In this document: piece by piece, positions 10,426 through 20,567 of the stretch | How positions within the stretch are numbered: position 1 is the first letter of the stretch | How the letters are laid out: every line of letters begins with the position of its first letter | DNA from: Meconema thalassinum | Lineage: Eukaryota > Arthropoda > Insecta > Orthoptera > Tettigoniidae | Direction of reading: 5' to 3' | DNA: 64,000 nt | Assembly: GCA_946902985.2 (NCBI GenBank) | Contig: OX336389.2 | Location: 977,898,084 to 977,962,083, forward strand | Notes under the pieces: generated by a model | The model's input: only the letters and a program-made list of their open reading frames with translations | Told to the model about the DNA's origin: nothing | The model's database searches: none | Made by a program: the position numbers and the translations under genes

Positions 10426-11305
10426 TAACTTGAAACAAAATCACAAGCTAATCACACAACCGTACACAAACTCCAACAACACCTACTACGGTTGTTGACA
10501 AGAGGGTAACTTCCACAGCTTGTGTAGAGCACTGGAGTAACGGAAACATTTTCTAAAACTGGTCTGAAATAAATCGGTTTTGTAAGGACAAGGAACATTG
10601 CCAGGTATCATTAAAATAGGGCGAAATATATTGTGAAATAATATGCAAGTATTTGTTAAAATTACGCAAGCATGCTACATTAGAATCTGTATCTATATTT
10701 CACACGTTGGCAAGACTGATTGCACAAGTGCTTGAAGAAAATAGCGCAAGTCATGGAGATGGTTGAATGCCTCCTTCCTTGCTTTCACTGGTTAAGGGAT
10801 GGAGATGGACTTAGTTCTTCTAGAACCTAACAGATGCCGTGAGCGCCTACTTCCTGCTCCTACTTATGATTCTATTGCCACTCAGTGCTACAAACCTGTT
10901 ACAAGAAAAGCCGCTCCGATTTAAACATATCCTTACGATTCTATCTATAATTTACTGCATTAGAATATTAGTTGCAAATTTTCTGAATACGAATTAGGAG
11001 CTGTTAACCGCTGCCAGTATAATATTTGAGCGGTTTGTAAACTGTATACCCGATTGTTTCCAAGGATGTGCTTCGAGCATACAATAGGATACAGAGGCCT
11101 TGACCAGCGGAACATGGGGCCAGAATAAGATCAGCTGATGTTGGTATAATATGGCGCCTATGCCCAAGTTGTCTGCGTGAGTGTACGGATTATACTTAAT
11201 AATTATCGATATAGGAGCCCATTTTTGCCGTATAATATATTACAAATATGTAAAATACGCCTTTTCCTTTATGTAAGAGGCTGAATGTGAAGTTATATAG
11301 CGAAA

Positions 11306-11375
11306 ATGGTTATATCTTGCGCTGCTTTCAATTGCAGTCAGAGGTTTGAAAAGGGAACAGACTATCTTTTCGCGG
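11306..11375 (+). pseudogene. THAP domain, first exon of a P-like transposase
   Basis: From ATG 11306 (context GAAAATGG) the frame reads MVISCAAFNCSQRFEKGTDY then LFA. This is the CxxxxC start of a THAP zinc finger, the DNA-binding domain of P-type transposases. It runs straight into a good donor site, GCGG|GTAAG, at 11376. The continuation is at 12053 after an intron interrupted by a SINE. Confidence 0.7.
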
Positions 11376-11439
11376 GTAAGAATTAAAATATATGACCTAA
11401 AATACACAGACTTGAGTGATTACATACATTTTCCCAATA

Positions 11440-11905
11440 CAGCTGGCACCCAGCGGCGTAGCCGTGCTCGTTAAATCATGCAGCACGCTCCGATATCGCA
11501 GGTCGAATCCCGGCGCTGACTGCGGCTATCCAGAGTATGGTTTATCCCCCAGGATTTTCCACACTTCCTCCAGGCAAATGCCGGGATAGCACCTTAGTTC
11601 AAGTCCCGAGGCACCTACCTCATCCCTGTCCCTAATAAAGTTACACACTACTACAGTCATCACATCAATACCGGTACAGGTTATCAGACAAGTTTAACCC
11701 ACACCAACTACACGGTGCTGATGACCAAGATGTCACAAGCCCCTTAAATGAATTAACAACCACCAATGCAGCTATACACACTACTGCATTCATCACAGAA
11801 ATTTAAGTTACGGTATCAGACAAGTTCAACACATAGGCCTACTCAAGTACACAGGGCTGATGACCCGGAAGTCCCTAGCCATCAAAAATGAATTTACTAA
11901 ATATG
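11440..11905 (+). mobile_element. tRNA-derived SINE in the P-like intron
   Basis: The head has AGCGGCGTAGCCGTGCTCG (A-box-like) and GCAGGTCGAATCCCGGCG (B box). The body carries two related blocks ending GGTGCTGATGACC... and GGGCTGATGACCC..., suggesting a dimeric 3' part. The same tail is seen inverted at 18020-18180. Confidence 0.65.
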
Positions 11906-12052
11906 GAGGGGAAGGGGATAACATTAGGATATTTGTAAGATTTATTGCTGGAGGTGATAAATATTTGGAGTGGGGGTATCATTGGTTTTCTTTTAAGATG
12001 CAGTGCTGGATATCACTTTGTACGCATAATTAAATGTATTCGCTTATTTCAG

Positions 12053-12082
12053 TTTCCCTTCAGACCCCGAATTGCTTAAGCT
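12053..12082 (+). pseudogene. THAP domain, second exon fragment
   Basis: Follows CGCTTATTTCAG (acceptor ending 12052). One frame reads FPSDPELLKL then a stop. FPxDPELxxxW is the invariant middle of THAP domains. The splice phase is one base off from exon 1, so an indel has occurred. This small piece and exon 1 together make the THAP call convincing, although the rest of the domain is lost. Confidence 0.6.
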
Positions 12083-13045
12083 ATAAATATGAATATGAAT
12101 GTTAATTGATGATAGTTGTAATCAGGTTAATAGATACGATCGGATGATTATCGGCAAACTTTCTTGATTTTTAAAGGAAAACCAGCATAATAGAAGCATA
12201 GGGCCTACATGTTACTAAAAAGGTAACCTGGTACTAGTATGCTTTGTAGAGTTTATTATTTCTGATATGTAAAAATATTACAAATATAACCACGTCAGAC
12301 AATTATTACGGATAAAAATTATACGTAAACGTATTTTATTCACCATTTTATAATTTCCTAACCATGTAGGCCCTACACACGTCACCTATGCATTCCAACA
12401 CTGATATGTCAACACACCAAAATATCGCATATAACGATTATACTTCACACTTTTCATACAAAAAAGAACAGCAATATTCAGAAGGAATTGTAGTTATCGC
12501 CACCTTCAACAGAAATAGTCTGTTAATCGCAAGATATACGCTTAAATCGGGATTTTAAGTCACTTCATAATGCTATTCTTATGGGAGACATCTTTGTTTT
12601 GCCCAACATCAGCTGATCTTATTTTGGCCCCACGGTCGGCCGGTAGAAGCATAGCTGGTGCCCTCTCTATCCTATTGTATGCTCGAAGAGGATGTGTTGG
12701 CACTTCGTAGCGTTACTGCATGGACTGCAGCACCCAATGAGGCTTCCATGGCCTGCCTTGGCAATGGGGGAAGTGGATTCAGGAAGTGCGATTTAAATTC
12801 TTAAAAGTGCTGCCGAGGATGCAGCAGCCATGGGGGGAAGTGGATTTACAAGCCAGGCCATACTTGCGAAAAATGTTAATGGCCCAGCAGAGATCCATAT
12901 AATTATACCGTTACCCCGGTTACTTTCAAAGTGTAAATTGATATTGTCAAATACCCTGGGGAGCGGGGGGGACGGCAGCAGCTCTGCAGCTCCCCTTCAC
13001 GGACCGACCGCCACTGGTCGTCTACAGTCTGCGGGTGCATATATA

Positions 13046-14539
13046 CGAGGCACGTCCAGAAAGTAAGTTCCGTTTGGTAATAAAAATTAAATTTTGTACA
13101 GATACAGAAAAATTATTTATTGCACAACATTCTACACCTCTTAAACTACTTTTCCACATTGAACTGCCGAACTTTTGCAGGCATTTGCAATAGCATGGCA
13201 CAAGTTTTTGGATACCTTCTTCATACAAGTTTGCCGCCTGTGTCTTCAACCAGTTGGAAACATCATCTTTCAGCTCGTCGTCATTGTTGAAGTGTTGACC
13301 GCCAAGGAAAGACTTGAGATGTGTGAACAGATGAAAGTCGCTAGGAGCGAGGTCAGGACTGTACGGAGGGTGGTCAAACACGTCCCAGACAAATCCCTGT
13401 AGGAGGTTTTTCGTCACATTTGCAGTGTGTGGTCGTGCGTTGTCGTGAAGAAAACAACACCTTTTGACAGCAACCCTCGGCGCTTATTCTGTATTGCGCG
13501 GCGCAATTTCCTAAGTGTCTCGCAGTAAGCATCTGCGTTGATTGTTTGACTTCGCGCTAAGAAATCAATGAATAAGATGCCTTTCCAGTCCCAGAACACT
13601 GTGCACATCATTTTCCGAGGTGTCAAGATTTGTTTCGGCTTAACCTTTGCTGGGGATGAAGTGTGCCTCCATTCCATTGATTGCCGCTTACTTTCAGGGG
13701 TGTCGTAAGAAACCCAAGTTTCATCTCCTGTGACTATCTGTGTCAGAAATTCTTCGCCGCCATCATTGTAACGGGTCAAAAACTGAAGTGCACTACCCAT
13801 CCGTTTTGTTTTGTGTTGCTCCGTAAGAATCTTTGGTACCCAAGTTTACGAAAGTTCAGTTTATCGGTAACAATTTCATGAATTAGTGATCGTGAGATTT
13901 GGGGAAATTCCATAGCGAGAGCACTAATTGTAAACCTGGGGTTTTCCCGGATCTTGTCATCAATCGCGTGAATCAGTTCTTCTGTAACCAAAGATGGATG
14001 CCCACTTCGTTCTTCATCGTGCACTTCACTACGTCCTTCATTGAACTGTCGGACCCATCTTCTCACCATTGAATCACTCATCGCATTTTGTCCATACACT
14101 TCGCAAATTTGCAGATAAATTTCAATTGGTTTCACTTTCCTAGCATTCAGAAAACAAATCACAGATCTGATTTCACAAGCAGCGGGATTTTTATCAACAC
14201 CGACATTGTACGAGTAAACATGCACAACAACGCGTGCGTGGCTGACAGCGCTCTCCAAATGGCACACGTTTCTTCTCCTTGATACAGAGCGTCTACCGCG
14301 CATATGCGGAACTGCGCTGCAGTGGAACGTACAACTAGTTGAAGACACAGGCGGCACAAGTCTATGAAGAAGGTATACAAAAACTCGTGCCACGCTACGA
14401 CAAATGCCTGCAACATTTCGGCAGTTATGTGGAAAAGTAGTTTAAGGGTTGTAGAATTTTGTGCAATAAATAATTTTTCTGTATCTGTACACAATTTAAT
14501 GTTATTACCAAACGGAACTTACTTTCTGGACGTACCTCG
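13046..14539 (-). mobile_element. Mariner element with ~207-bp terminal inverted repeats
   Basis: It lies in the Gypsy LTR at a TA (13044-13045 and 14540-14541). Ends begin CGAGGCACGTCCAGAAAGTA and its inverse. The inverted match does not stop at 30 bp but continues to about 13253 on the left and 14333 on the right, with roughly 85-90 percent identity. That covers the region coding for the transposase C-terminus. The transposase is on the minus strand in three frames. Confidence 0.9.
13060..14240 (-). pseudogene. Mariner transposase (DD34D), frameshifted
   Basis: Domains in order on the minus strand: a helix-turn-helix region ACEIRSVICFLNARKVKPIE with QICEVYGQNAMSDSMVRRWV and a GRSEVHDEERSGHPS linker (13776-14230); GDETWVSYDTPESKRQSMEW with the first aspartate (about 13710); then, after a frameshift near 13440, the second aspartate in HDNARPH and HPPYSPDLAPSDFHLF, with 34 residues between the second and third aspartates. 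The C-terminus runs to about 13060. Two frameshifts make it inactive. The upstream methionine in an open frame at 14393 lies in the duplicated inverted end and is not the native start. Confidence 0.9.
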
Positions 14540-14670
14540 TACATAGTAGATGGAAGGTTCCAGATTGGAATGTTCTGGGCATAGTAACTAGAATGTTCAT
14601 GTTATCTCAAGTAAATACACAACATTTTCTAGAATGTTCATGTTAAGTCAAGTAAATACACAACAGTAAT

Positions 14671-15555
14671 ATATAATTGTAATGGTGGTAGTACAGTGGG
14701 TGGCATAATTGAAGTGCATAACTAAGAATATGTTGAATATGTAAGCTACTACAGTACAAGCATTTCAATTGCAAATCTGGGTGAGCAGCATCTAAAGTTG
14801 TCATCTAAACAAGATAAACAAGTACCATATAAAACATCATACAATGTTCCGCATGTTACAAACAAAAGAGCATTCATGACGCAACGATCATCTGTGCTCT
14901 GTGTAGCAAAAAATAAAAGAACAGCTCATACAAGTTTCAAACAAAAGAACATTCACAACATGAAGATCATTCGTGTTCCAAGAAGAATTGATAAGCTGCA
15001 TGTCTTGAGGGTAATCGGGGAAACTTACCAACCTTTTCAGAAGGATAGGTGGGGTCGTGCAATAGTGAAGACTACCACTCGCAACCTAACCTCAAAAATG
15101 TTACGGCAACTTTAATAAGACTAATCTAAAACAGCAATTAGAGCAAATAACAAGATGAAGAAACCGGCAATAAATAATGAACTTCACCTCAGAGAAAAAT
15201 AAGAAACCTGTGAAGTAATCAGAAATTGTGGGCAACTATGTGTGTCAATGAAATGGTATCAACATAAAAACGTGATATTCTGAAATACCCGGTAAAGAGG
15301 AGAATGTAATAAAAAACGTTATGGATGGTGGAAATGCATTAGGAGTTAACTGCAGGAGGGAAAGAAGATCCTGAAGAGGAACGAAACATGGCATGTTACA
15401 ATGGCCCTGGGGTTAATGAACAGTGAAGTCAAATTTGTACAGCAACCTCTTGAAGTAAAAATGTGTTTTTAAAAATGAGATACTATCCTACTTATAATGT
15501 AAATAATCCCTTTTCATCCTAACAAACTAAATCATCCCATAACCTTATATCACTT
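14671..15555. other. No recognised gene or element
   Basis: AT-rich single-copy-looking sequence after the Gypsy target duplication. An open frame at 14798-15115 (105 codons) is rich in K, T, Q and N and has no motif I recognise. It may be chance. Confidence 0.4.
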
Positions 15556-16345
15556 GTTAACTTACAGTTTCAAAAAAAGCAACAACATTTACCATGATAG
15601 GCAATACAAGATATTTTCCGTATTGACTTATAGATTCCTCTAAAAATATTACGCCTATCAATAGAAGTCATGAAACAAATATTGAATCAAAGTACATATC
15701 TTGACCCTTCGATGGAGTCTTCTTCAGTTTTAATCTAAGGCTGAACCTATTCTAATTAAAACTTACGTGTAAAAATAACTAAACTGTAAATAAATAGATA
15801 TCCTTACAAAACATTACATTTAAAAAATGAATTGAAACATTATAATTTTGAATTCTGTTAAAGATGTAAAAAGCTAATGAATATTCTCAAAAACAAAAAT
15901 GTGCGTTCAGTCAGATATAAAAAATGAAACAGTTCTTGAATTATTTTCAAAATAAAGTGCATCCAGTTACCAATATGGAAAACATTTTCAAAGTTTAAAA
16001 TTGCATATCTAAAATGATATTATTATTATTTAGAACTTGTGACACACTGTGTTGTCTACCATTGACTATAAAGAAGAAAAGAAAATATAATAAGACTATT
16101 GACCTCGTAGTTCCCTTTAAAACCTCAATAACTAACTAACTAACTGACTAACTAACTTCAACTGTAAGAATAGAGAATCTAATATTTTTACATTCAACTT
16201 ACCTGAAAGACAACTATTAAATACAGTAAAAAATATTTATAGTCTTAATACCTTAGTAATTTTTATTTATATATCTTAGGCATTTGTTATTATTATTCTG
16301 TATACGTTTTAAGTTTACATCCTGTCCTCCTTGATAGATCTGTGA
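15556..16345 (-). repeat. Penelope-related repeat, minus copy
   Basis: Read inverted, this stretch matches 27405-28325 along nearly its whole length: ATCAAGGAGGACAG..., GTCTTTCAGGTAAGTT..., TTCTCTTCTTACAGTT, and the GGATGCAC / GAAAATAATTCAAGAA blocks. At 15689-15728 (minus) it carries CTGAAGAAGACTCC..., a decayed hammerhead-like motif shared with the other copy at 28227. A SINE tail (about 16090-16165, ending in (TAAC)n) is inserted here but not in the other copy. Confidence 0.7.
16090..16165 (+). mobile_element. SINE 3' tail
   Basis: GACCTCGTAGTTCCCTTTAA AACCTC followed by (AATAACTAAC)n has the same tail pattern as 33265-33310 and the inverse at 42685-42730. Only the 3' end is recognisable. 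Confidence 0.45.
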
Positions 16346-17139
16346 ATAAAGAACGAATAACGTATCTTATTCAACTTGTACAACTTTCATGCTGAACAAT
16401 TCTTACACTCATAGTATTTACTGTAGATTATTTTAATGGTTTGCCCAGCGTAAGCTTACAAAGCGCTCGGACGCCAGTTTCTTTTTTCGACTTTTTCACT
16501 AAAATCGTTACTGCTCGGCTTCTTTTGATCATAAATAAATTATTTTCTACAGAAATCATCCTCGAGATATCCTTTACAGAATAGTGAAAACCGCATCAAA
16601 ATCCATCCAGAGGTTCTCGAGAATAACCGTGACATCCAAGAATCGGGGACTTTGTTTTGTACTAAGTAGAGATTATCGATGATCCAAGCGACAATCCCTT
16701 CGAGATTAAATTGTTAACTAAATTCTTTATTCCTATTTTCACATTAATTTTCTGAATATGCATGTTTAACCCTCCGTCGGGCGCACCTCTGCGACTCCCG
16801 AGTTCGGACGCAGTGCGCCTGTCAGGCCTGCTGCAAAGACGTCATTAACACCCAATTAGTGCAATTATTTTTTAAGTGATAAGTGGCATTCATTAGGATA
16901 TACAGAGGGAGAAAACGATCAGTTTTTAAAAACTTACTGTAATTTATTGCTCACAAACGAAATTTAAAAACTAGCTCTCATTTACAACCCACCACCAAAT
17001 TGCATTCAGTTTTCATTAGAAAAATTCAAACATTAAAATTACGAACAAAACTTAAATAATGTTTCAACTACAAAATAAAATACAGCACAATAGAGTCATT
17101 CTTACTTGGAATCACTGTTGGAATGCTCATCAGTAAAGA

Positions 17140-17300
17140 TACATTGGCCCAGTAAAGTGCAAGGCTGGCAAGTCATACTGTATCTGTATGGGGCAGGCAG
17201 ATTGCTTTGTGGCATTCATAGCATTCATCATTTGACATTTTTCTGGGACCCATTTATTCCACTAAATAGCTGAAATCTATTTATTTCTTATTCATGAAAT
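17140..17300 (-). pseudogene. Possible piggyBac C-terminal cysteine-rich remnant
   Basis: On the minus strand the frame MSNDECYECHKAICLPH resembles the terminal CxxC...C...H zinc-binding tail of piggyBac transposases. It is followed by a stop and then LALYWANVSLLMSIP in frame. It lies inside the TTAA-bounded unit. With only one cysteine pair visible, this is a weak call. Confidence 0.35.
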
Positions 17301-17479
17301 GAGTAAAATATGCAATATTGCGATGGAATAATAAGGAAATACGAACCTTCCAAAGTCGAACGAGTACGGGCACAATGAGCCTCACAGGCCTGGTGGGTAA
17401 TTACTGCACTTTACGCAGGCGGCGGGAAAACTAACTGGGAGCATTTGGAACGGAACCTAGAGATAGGAAAGTACTAAAA

Positions 17480-17970
17480 GGGGCAGGCACACACTTGACG
17501 TTACAGACAGTTAGGAACAGGGCTCCAAGTGAAAGCCGAAGTTAAACGATTGACTTCGCGTCACCACATGGTAGCTTTACGATTGGTTACGAAGTGAGAA
17601 GCTTATTATCCTCTGTTTCAAAATAAATCATGTGATTGTGCCAGAGCTTATCTATATTTACGACACTTTACTAAATGTAAAATACTGTAGTGTAATATTC
17701 AACATTATCATATTCTCAGAATACATTACATTGAAGTACCTCCATTTTCTGCTCATTGCACGTCGGCTTGTTGGTCTAGGGGTATAGTTCCTGCTTCGGG
17801 CGCGAGAAGCCCCGGGTTCAACCCCCGGAAGTGCCTTGCGTTTTTACTTTTGTTTTATCTCTTGAAAAGATTCAAAAACTGTATAAAAGAACCTTAGGAA
17901 CGTTATTTTTTTCGGGCGAGACTTGTACTTATACCGGTAATATAAATACATAGGTTGAGGTAAACGTTTC
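17480..17970 (+). repeat. Left arm of a large palindrome
   Basis: Inverted partner of 18880-19365. Matching blocks include AGGAACAGGGCTCC, GCGTCACCACATGGTAGC, TTTACGACACTTTACTAAAT, GAAGTACCTCCATTTTCTGC and CTTGAAAAGATTCAAAAA. Identity looks above 90 percent, and small indels separate the arms. A decayed tRNA-Pro lies in each. Confidence 0.85.
17765..17835 (+). tRNA. tRNA-Pro(CGG)-like pseudogene
   Basis: GGCTTGTTGGTCTAGGGGTA (A box) and CGGGTTCAACCCCCGG (B box, T arm) surround an anticodon loop TTCGGGC, i.e. CGG for proline. The T arm pairs fully. The acceptor stem has mismatches (TTGT against AAGTG) and the anticodon stem one (CCTGC/GCGAG), so it is probably a decayed copy. No poly-T terminator follows within 10 bp, but a TTTTTAC tract occurs about 8 bp on. 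Confidence 0.6.
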
Positions 17971-18017
17971 TTTTTTTCCCGTCGGTTTACCCTCCAGGTT
18001 GGCTTTTCCTTCGGACT

Positions 18018-18180
18018 TAGGTTGGTTGGTTGGTTGGTTGGTTGGTTGCTTCCTCAGTTTAGGGGCTGTGACAACGTGGTCTTGTAGCCCTGTGTACTTT
18101 GGGTGGGTGTAGAATCAGTCTGATAACCGGTGTCAATTGTGATGGCTGTATTAGTGTGTGTTATCTGTTTTTAATTCAAG
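18018..18180 (-). mobile_element. SINE tail, minus orientation
   Basis: The inverse contains GTACACAGGGCTACAAGACC and GACACCGGTTATCAGACTG, matching the tail of the SINE at 11600-11890. It sits next to a (GGTT)n tract at 18021-18048, which looks like its terminal microsatellite. Confidence 0.55.
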
Positions 18181-18540
18181 TAAGGACTGCAGACATTGAT
18201 TGTTTTTCAAGTAGTTCCTACTTTTGCCGCCAAATGCCACCGTCAACAACTACTAGTTCAGAACTTGGTTACTAGACACCACCGCAGTCAGCTCCTGGCA
18301 ACGAACGTTGGAACCTAAGGGCGTTATCCAAATTTTTAACCTATAATTTAGCTTCACACAGGTTTAATTACTAGAAGGTTCTTTAACATGCCATAAATCT
18401 ATGACATGGGACCGCCGGCTTTACTTTCCCTCCGAAAGGCATACTGAGGGATTTTTAACGCCGGCTTCGACCGGGTTTGAACTCGCGATCTTGGGCATAG
18501 AAGAACAGCATGTACCAACTACGCCACCAAAGCCGCTACC
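18181..18540 (-). mobile_element. tRNA-headed SINE, minus orientation
   Basis: The inverse begins CGGCTTTGGTGGCGTAGTTG (A box) and has GCGAGTTCAAACCCGGTCG (B box), a tRNA-like head of about 75 bp. A body of ~280 bp follows. It lies in the loop of the palindrome. Confidence 0.6.
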
Positions 18541-18557
18541 CTTCCTTGGACTCAGCA

Positions 18558-18803
18558 AGGGATCCCACCATAACCGCCGCCAGGGCAGTGTCCTGGAGCT
18601 TGAAACACCTGGTTGGGGGATACCACTTCCTCTTCCTTGCCTATCCCTCCCAATCTTCCCCTCACTTTCCATCCCTCATGAGGCCCATGTTCGCTTTGCA
18701 GGTGAGGCTACCTGGGCGAGGTGCTGGTCCCACCTCCCCAGTTTTATCCCTCGTCCAGGTGTTTCAAGCTTCAGGACACTGCCCTGGCGGCGGTAATGGT
18801 GGG
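18558..18803. repeat. Nested inverted repeat inside the palindrome loop
   Basis: GGATCCCACCATAACCGCCG CCAGGGCAGTG... at 18558-18612 returns inverted at 18746-18803 with only a few changes, around a ~130-bp GC-rich loop. It could form a ~55-bp hairpin. No coding sense. Confidence 0.75.
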
Positions 18804-18879
18804 ATCCCCCGCAGAATACGAGGGAAAAGCCAACCTGTAGGGCAAAGCGACTGAAATTAAAAAAATGCGTTTGACCTCA

Positions 18880-19365
18880 AACTATGTATTTATATTACTG
18901 GCACACAGTAAGTACAAGTCTCGCACGAAAGAAAAAAAACGTTCGTAAGGTTCTTTTATACACTTTTTGAATCTTTTCAAGACATAAAAACAATAGTAAA
19001 ATCGCACGGCACTTCCGGGGTTTGAACCCCGGACCTCTCGCACTCAAAGCAGGAATCATACCCCTAAACCAACAGGGCTACGTGAATTGTGCAGAAAATG
19101 GAGGTACTTCAATGTAATGTATTCTGAGAATATGATATGCTGAATATTACACGACAGTATTTTACATTTAGTAAAGTGTCGTAAATATAGATAGCCTAAG
19201 CTCTGAAACAATCACATGATTTGTTTTGAAACAGAGAGGATAATAAGCTTCTCACTTCGTAACCAATCGTAAAGCTACCATGTGGTGACGCGAAGTCATT
19301 CGTTTAACTTCGGCTTTCACTCGGAGCCCTGTTCCTAACTGTAACGTCAAGTCAGGCACACAGGG
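18880..19365 (-). repeat. Right arm of the large palindrome
   Basis: Inverse of 17480-17970. It keeps additional bases such as ACTGTGTGCCAG near 18905 that are absent from the left arm. Confidence 0.85.
19008..19079 (-). tRNA. tRNA-Pro-like pseudogene, second arm
   Basis: On the minus strand GTTGGTTTAGGGGTATGATT and GGGGTTCAAACCCCGG give A and B boxes. The anticodon loop is TTTGAGT, one base from the TGG proline loop. The acceptor ends AGCCCTG and AAGTGCC do not pair. It is a diverged partner of 17765-17835. Confidence 0.55.
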
Positions 19366-19456
19366 AGAAAGAATAGATTTGCACCGCCTGTCAGGCCAGC
19401 TGCGCCACATGGAGGATTAAGTGGTTATTTACAGTCTATTTTCCTTGAGTCACTTA

Positions 19457-19723
19457 TCAAACACCTGAGAATACATACCTATAAAGCATGTTCACTAAAT
19501 TAATGTTGTCGACTGGCATTGCGGCTGTGCTTTGCCGTAGTACAATGCTGCTGCACATTAAACCGTTTTTTTCAGCCACGACTTTCACTTTACACAATTT
19601 GCAAAACAGAATTGAACCATCTGTACAAAAATATTCTTCTCCAAATTCCTTGATAAAGCTTTGTAACTTGACACTAGTACAAGTCTTTTCCTTAGGCATA
19701 ATGGAATGCGTACTGGAGTACAA
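19457..19723 (-). pseudogene. hAT-type N-terminal zinc-finger fragment
   Basis: The frame reads KLQSFIKEFGEEYFCTDGSI then LFCKLCKVKVVAEKNGLM. This is a CxxC BED/CGGBP1-like finger of the kind that starts many insect hAT transposases, but the expected histidine pair is missing because the frame departs after VVAEK. Nothing recognisable follows within 100 bp. It is a truncated N-terminus, not a gene. Confidence 0.5.
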
Positions 19724-20157
19724 TTTACTGTAAACTGACGATTGTTCAAGTAAAGAAGGAGATGGAATTAGCCAACAGCTAGGATGGGTTTTTCTAGATT
19801 ATTTATGTCTCTACCAGTGCGACCAACCTGCCGCGTAAAAAGTGGTGGCGCAAGAGGTGCAGTGAGGTGTATGTCCTTCATGCCATGCAAAGGTATTCCA
19901 CTTCCATTAACTGCTATAGTGACATACAGATTCAATTTCTGTAAACACTAGTTCCCGTTCGGAAAGTTGAGGATGATTGCACACCTACTGTACAGCTGCT
20001 GTCAAACAACCGAAATATGACGTTCTTACCCAAAAATGCTCAAAATGTGACCTAATCAAGAGTTTAGTGCTTTTCAGTCGGTCAACACGAATGTACCCAA
20101 AAGAGATGGGTTATGCCCTAATCCTGAAATAAATTACATGAGATTAATAAAACACTA

Positions 20158-20198
20158 GGATGACCAGTTTCGATCGTCAAGCGATCATCATCAGATCC
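20158..20198 (-). ncRNA. Hammerhead-ribozyme-like motif, left arm of element A
   Basis: Minus-strand mirror of 20568-20608: GGAT, CTGATGA, an extra T, stem II GATCG/CGATC with loop CTTGA, GAAAC, TG, GTC, then ATCC pairing back to GGAT. All core positions are the same as in the right arm. Confidence 0.65.
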
Positions 20199-20567
20199 AA
20201 TACACTTAGGCTATAAAATCTATGTTTGAAATACAGGTGAAAATATTTACAATATGTACAATTATTTAGTTGCTCGACCGCACAGCGAGTTCAAGTGAGC
20301 ACGGAAACTGCGAATAGCTGTAGTACGGAAGACAATCAGATAAGTAGTTAGCCTAAAATTTTATAGTTTAACCATAGTTTACAACCATATAATCTCTCTA
20401 AAGTACAATCTCCGGATAGCCATCACCATTTAGCATTTCACCTAACATATATACTGCATTTAGCATACACTGACAGTTGCAGTACCAATACTGCAACTAA
20501 ATAATTGTACATATTGTAAATATTTTCACCTGTATTTCAAACATAGATTTTATAGCCTAAGTGTATT

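Larger units (their letters stand above)
11071..12688 (+). mobile_element. P-element-like transposon remnant inside the hAT
   Basis: Ends begin CTTCGAGCATACAATAGG in inverted orientation at 11071 and 12688, flanked by the exact 8-bp duplication AGGATGTG (11063-11070 and 12689-12696). After ~21 bp of near-perfect terminal repeat there is a second inverted block, AATAAGATCAGCTGATGTTG, near 11126 and 12608. Terminal plus subterminal repeats and an 8-bp duplication are typical of P elements, and the internal THAP exons (below) support that. The catalytic part is gone. Confidence 0.8.
8376..13016 (-). mobile_element. hAT transposon (ZMYM/TTF-type) in the Gypsy LTR
   Basis: Terminal repeats CAGTGGCGG (8376) and CCGCCACTG (ending 13016) are flanked by an exact 8-bp duplication GTCGTCTA at 8368-8375 and 13017-13024. 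That spacing and the CAG...CTG ends are hAT hallmarks. The transposase is on the minus strand in four remnants between 8435 and 10425. A P-like element (11071-12688) was inserted into its 5' non-coding half. A second fragment of the same family lies at 21175-21808. Confidence 0.92.
2844..14665 (-). mobile_element. Gypsy-type LTR retrotransposon, minus strand, with nested insertions
   Basis: The two LTRs share ends TGTTATA...ACACAACA on the plus strand and are flanked by an exact 5-bp target duplication, GTAAT, at 2839-2843 and 14666-14670. Reading on the minus strand the order is 5' LTR, leader, gag with two CCHC knuckles, protease, reverse transcriptase, RNase H, polypurine tract and 3' LTR. 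No integrase core or chromodomain is seen between RNase H and the polypurine tract, so the copy is internally deleted. Its 5' LTR and leader were later opened by a pogo-like element, a hAT and a mariner. Without them the element would be about 3.6 kb. All frames carry stops or shifts, so it is a dead copy. Confidence 0.93.
16766..19420. mobile_element. PiggyBac-like unit flanked by TTAA
   Basis: TTAA at 16766-16769 is followed by CCCTCCGTCGGGCGCA. At the other side TGCGCCACATGGAGGA runs into TTAA at 19417-19420, an imperfect terminal inverted repeat of about 16 bp (11 matches). A subterminal CCTGTCAGGCC block lies inside each end (near 16825 and 19388). TTAA targets and CCCT ends are piggyBac features. 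The interior contains a large palindrome with tRNA-Pro copies and SINEs, so the original gene is mostly lost. Confidence 0.55.

Noticed and set aside
14798..15115. 105-codon open frame after the Gypsy element
   Set aside because: No motif or homologous string recognised; kept only as unassigned.
17765..17835. Functional tRNA-Pro gene
   Set aside because: Acceptor and anticodon stems carry mismatches and the partner copy in the other arm is also decayed; treated as a pseudogene.
18401..18854. Three overlapping open frames in the palindrome loop
   Set aside because: They cover the SINE head and the inner hairpin; the GC-rich composition explains the lack of stops.
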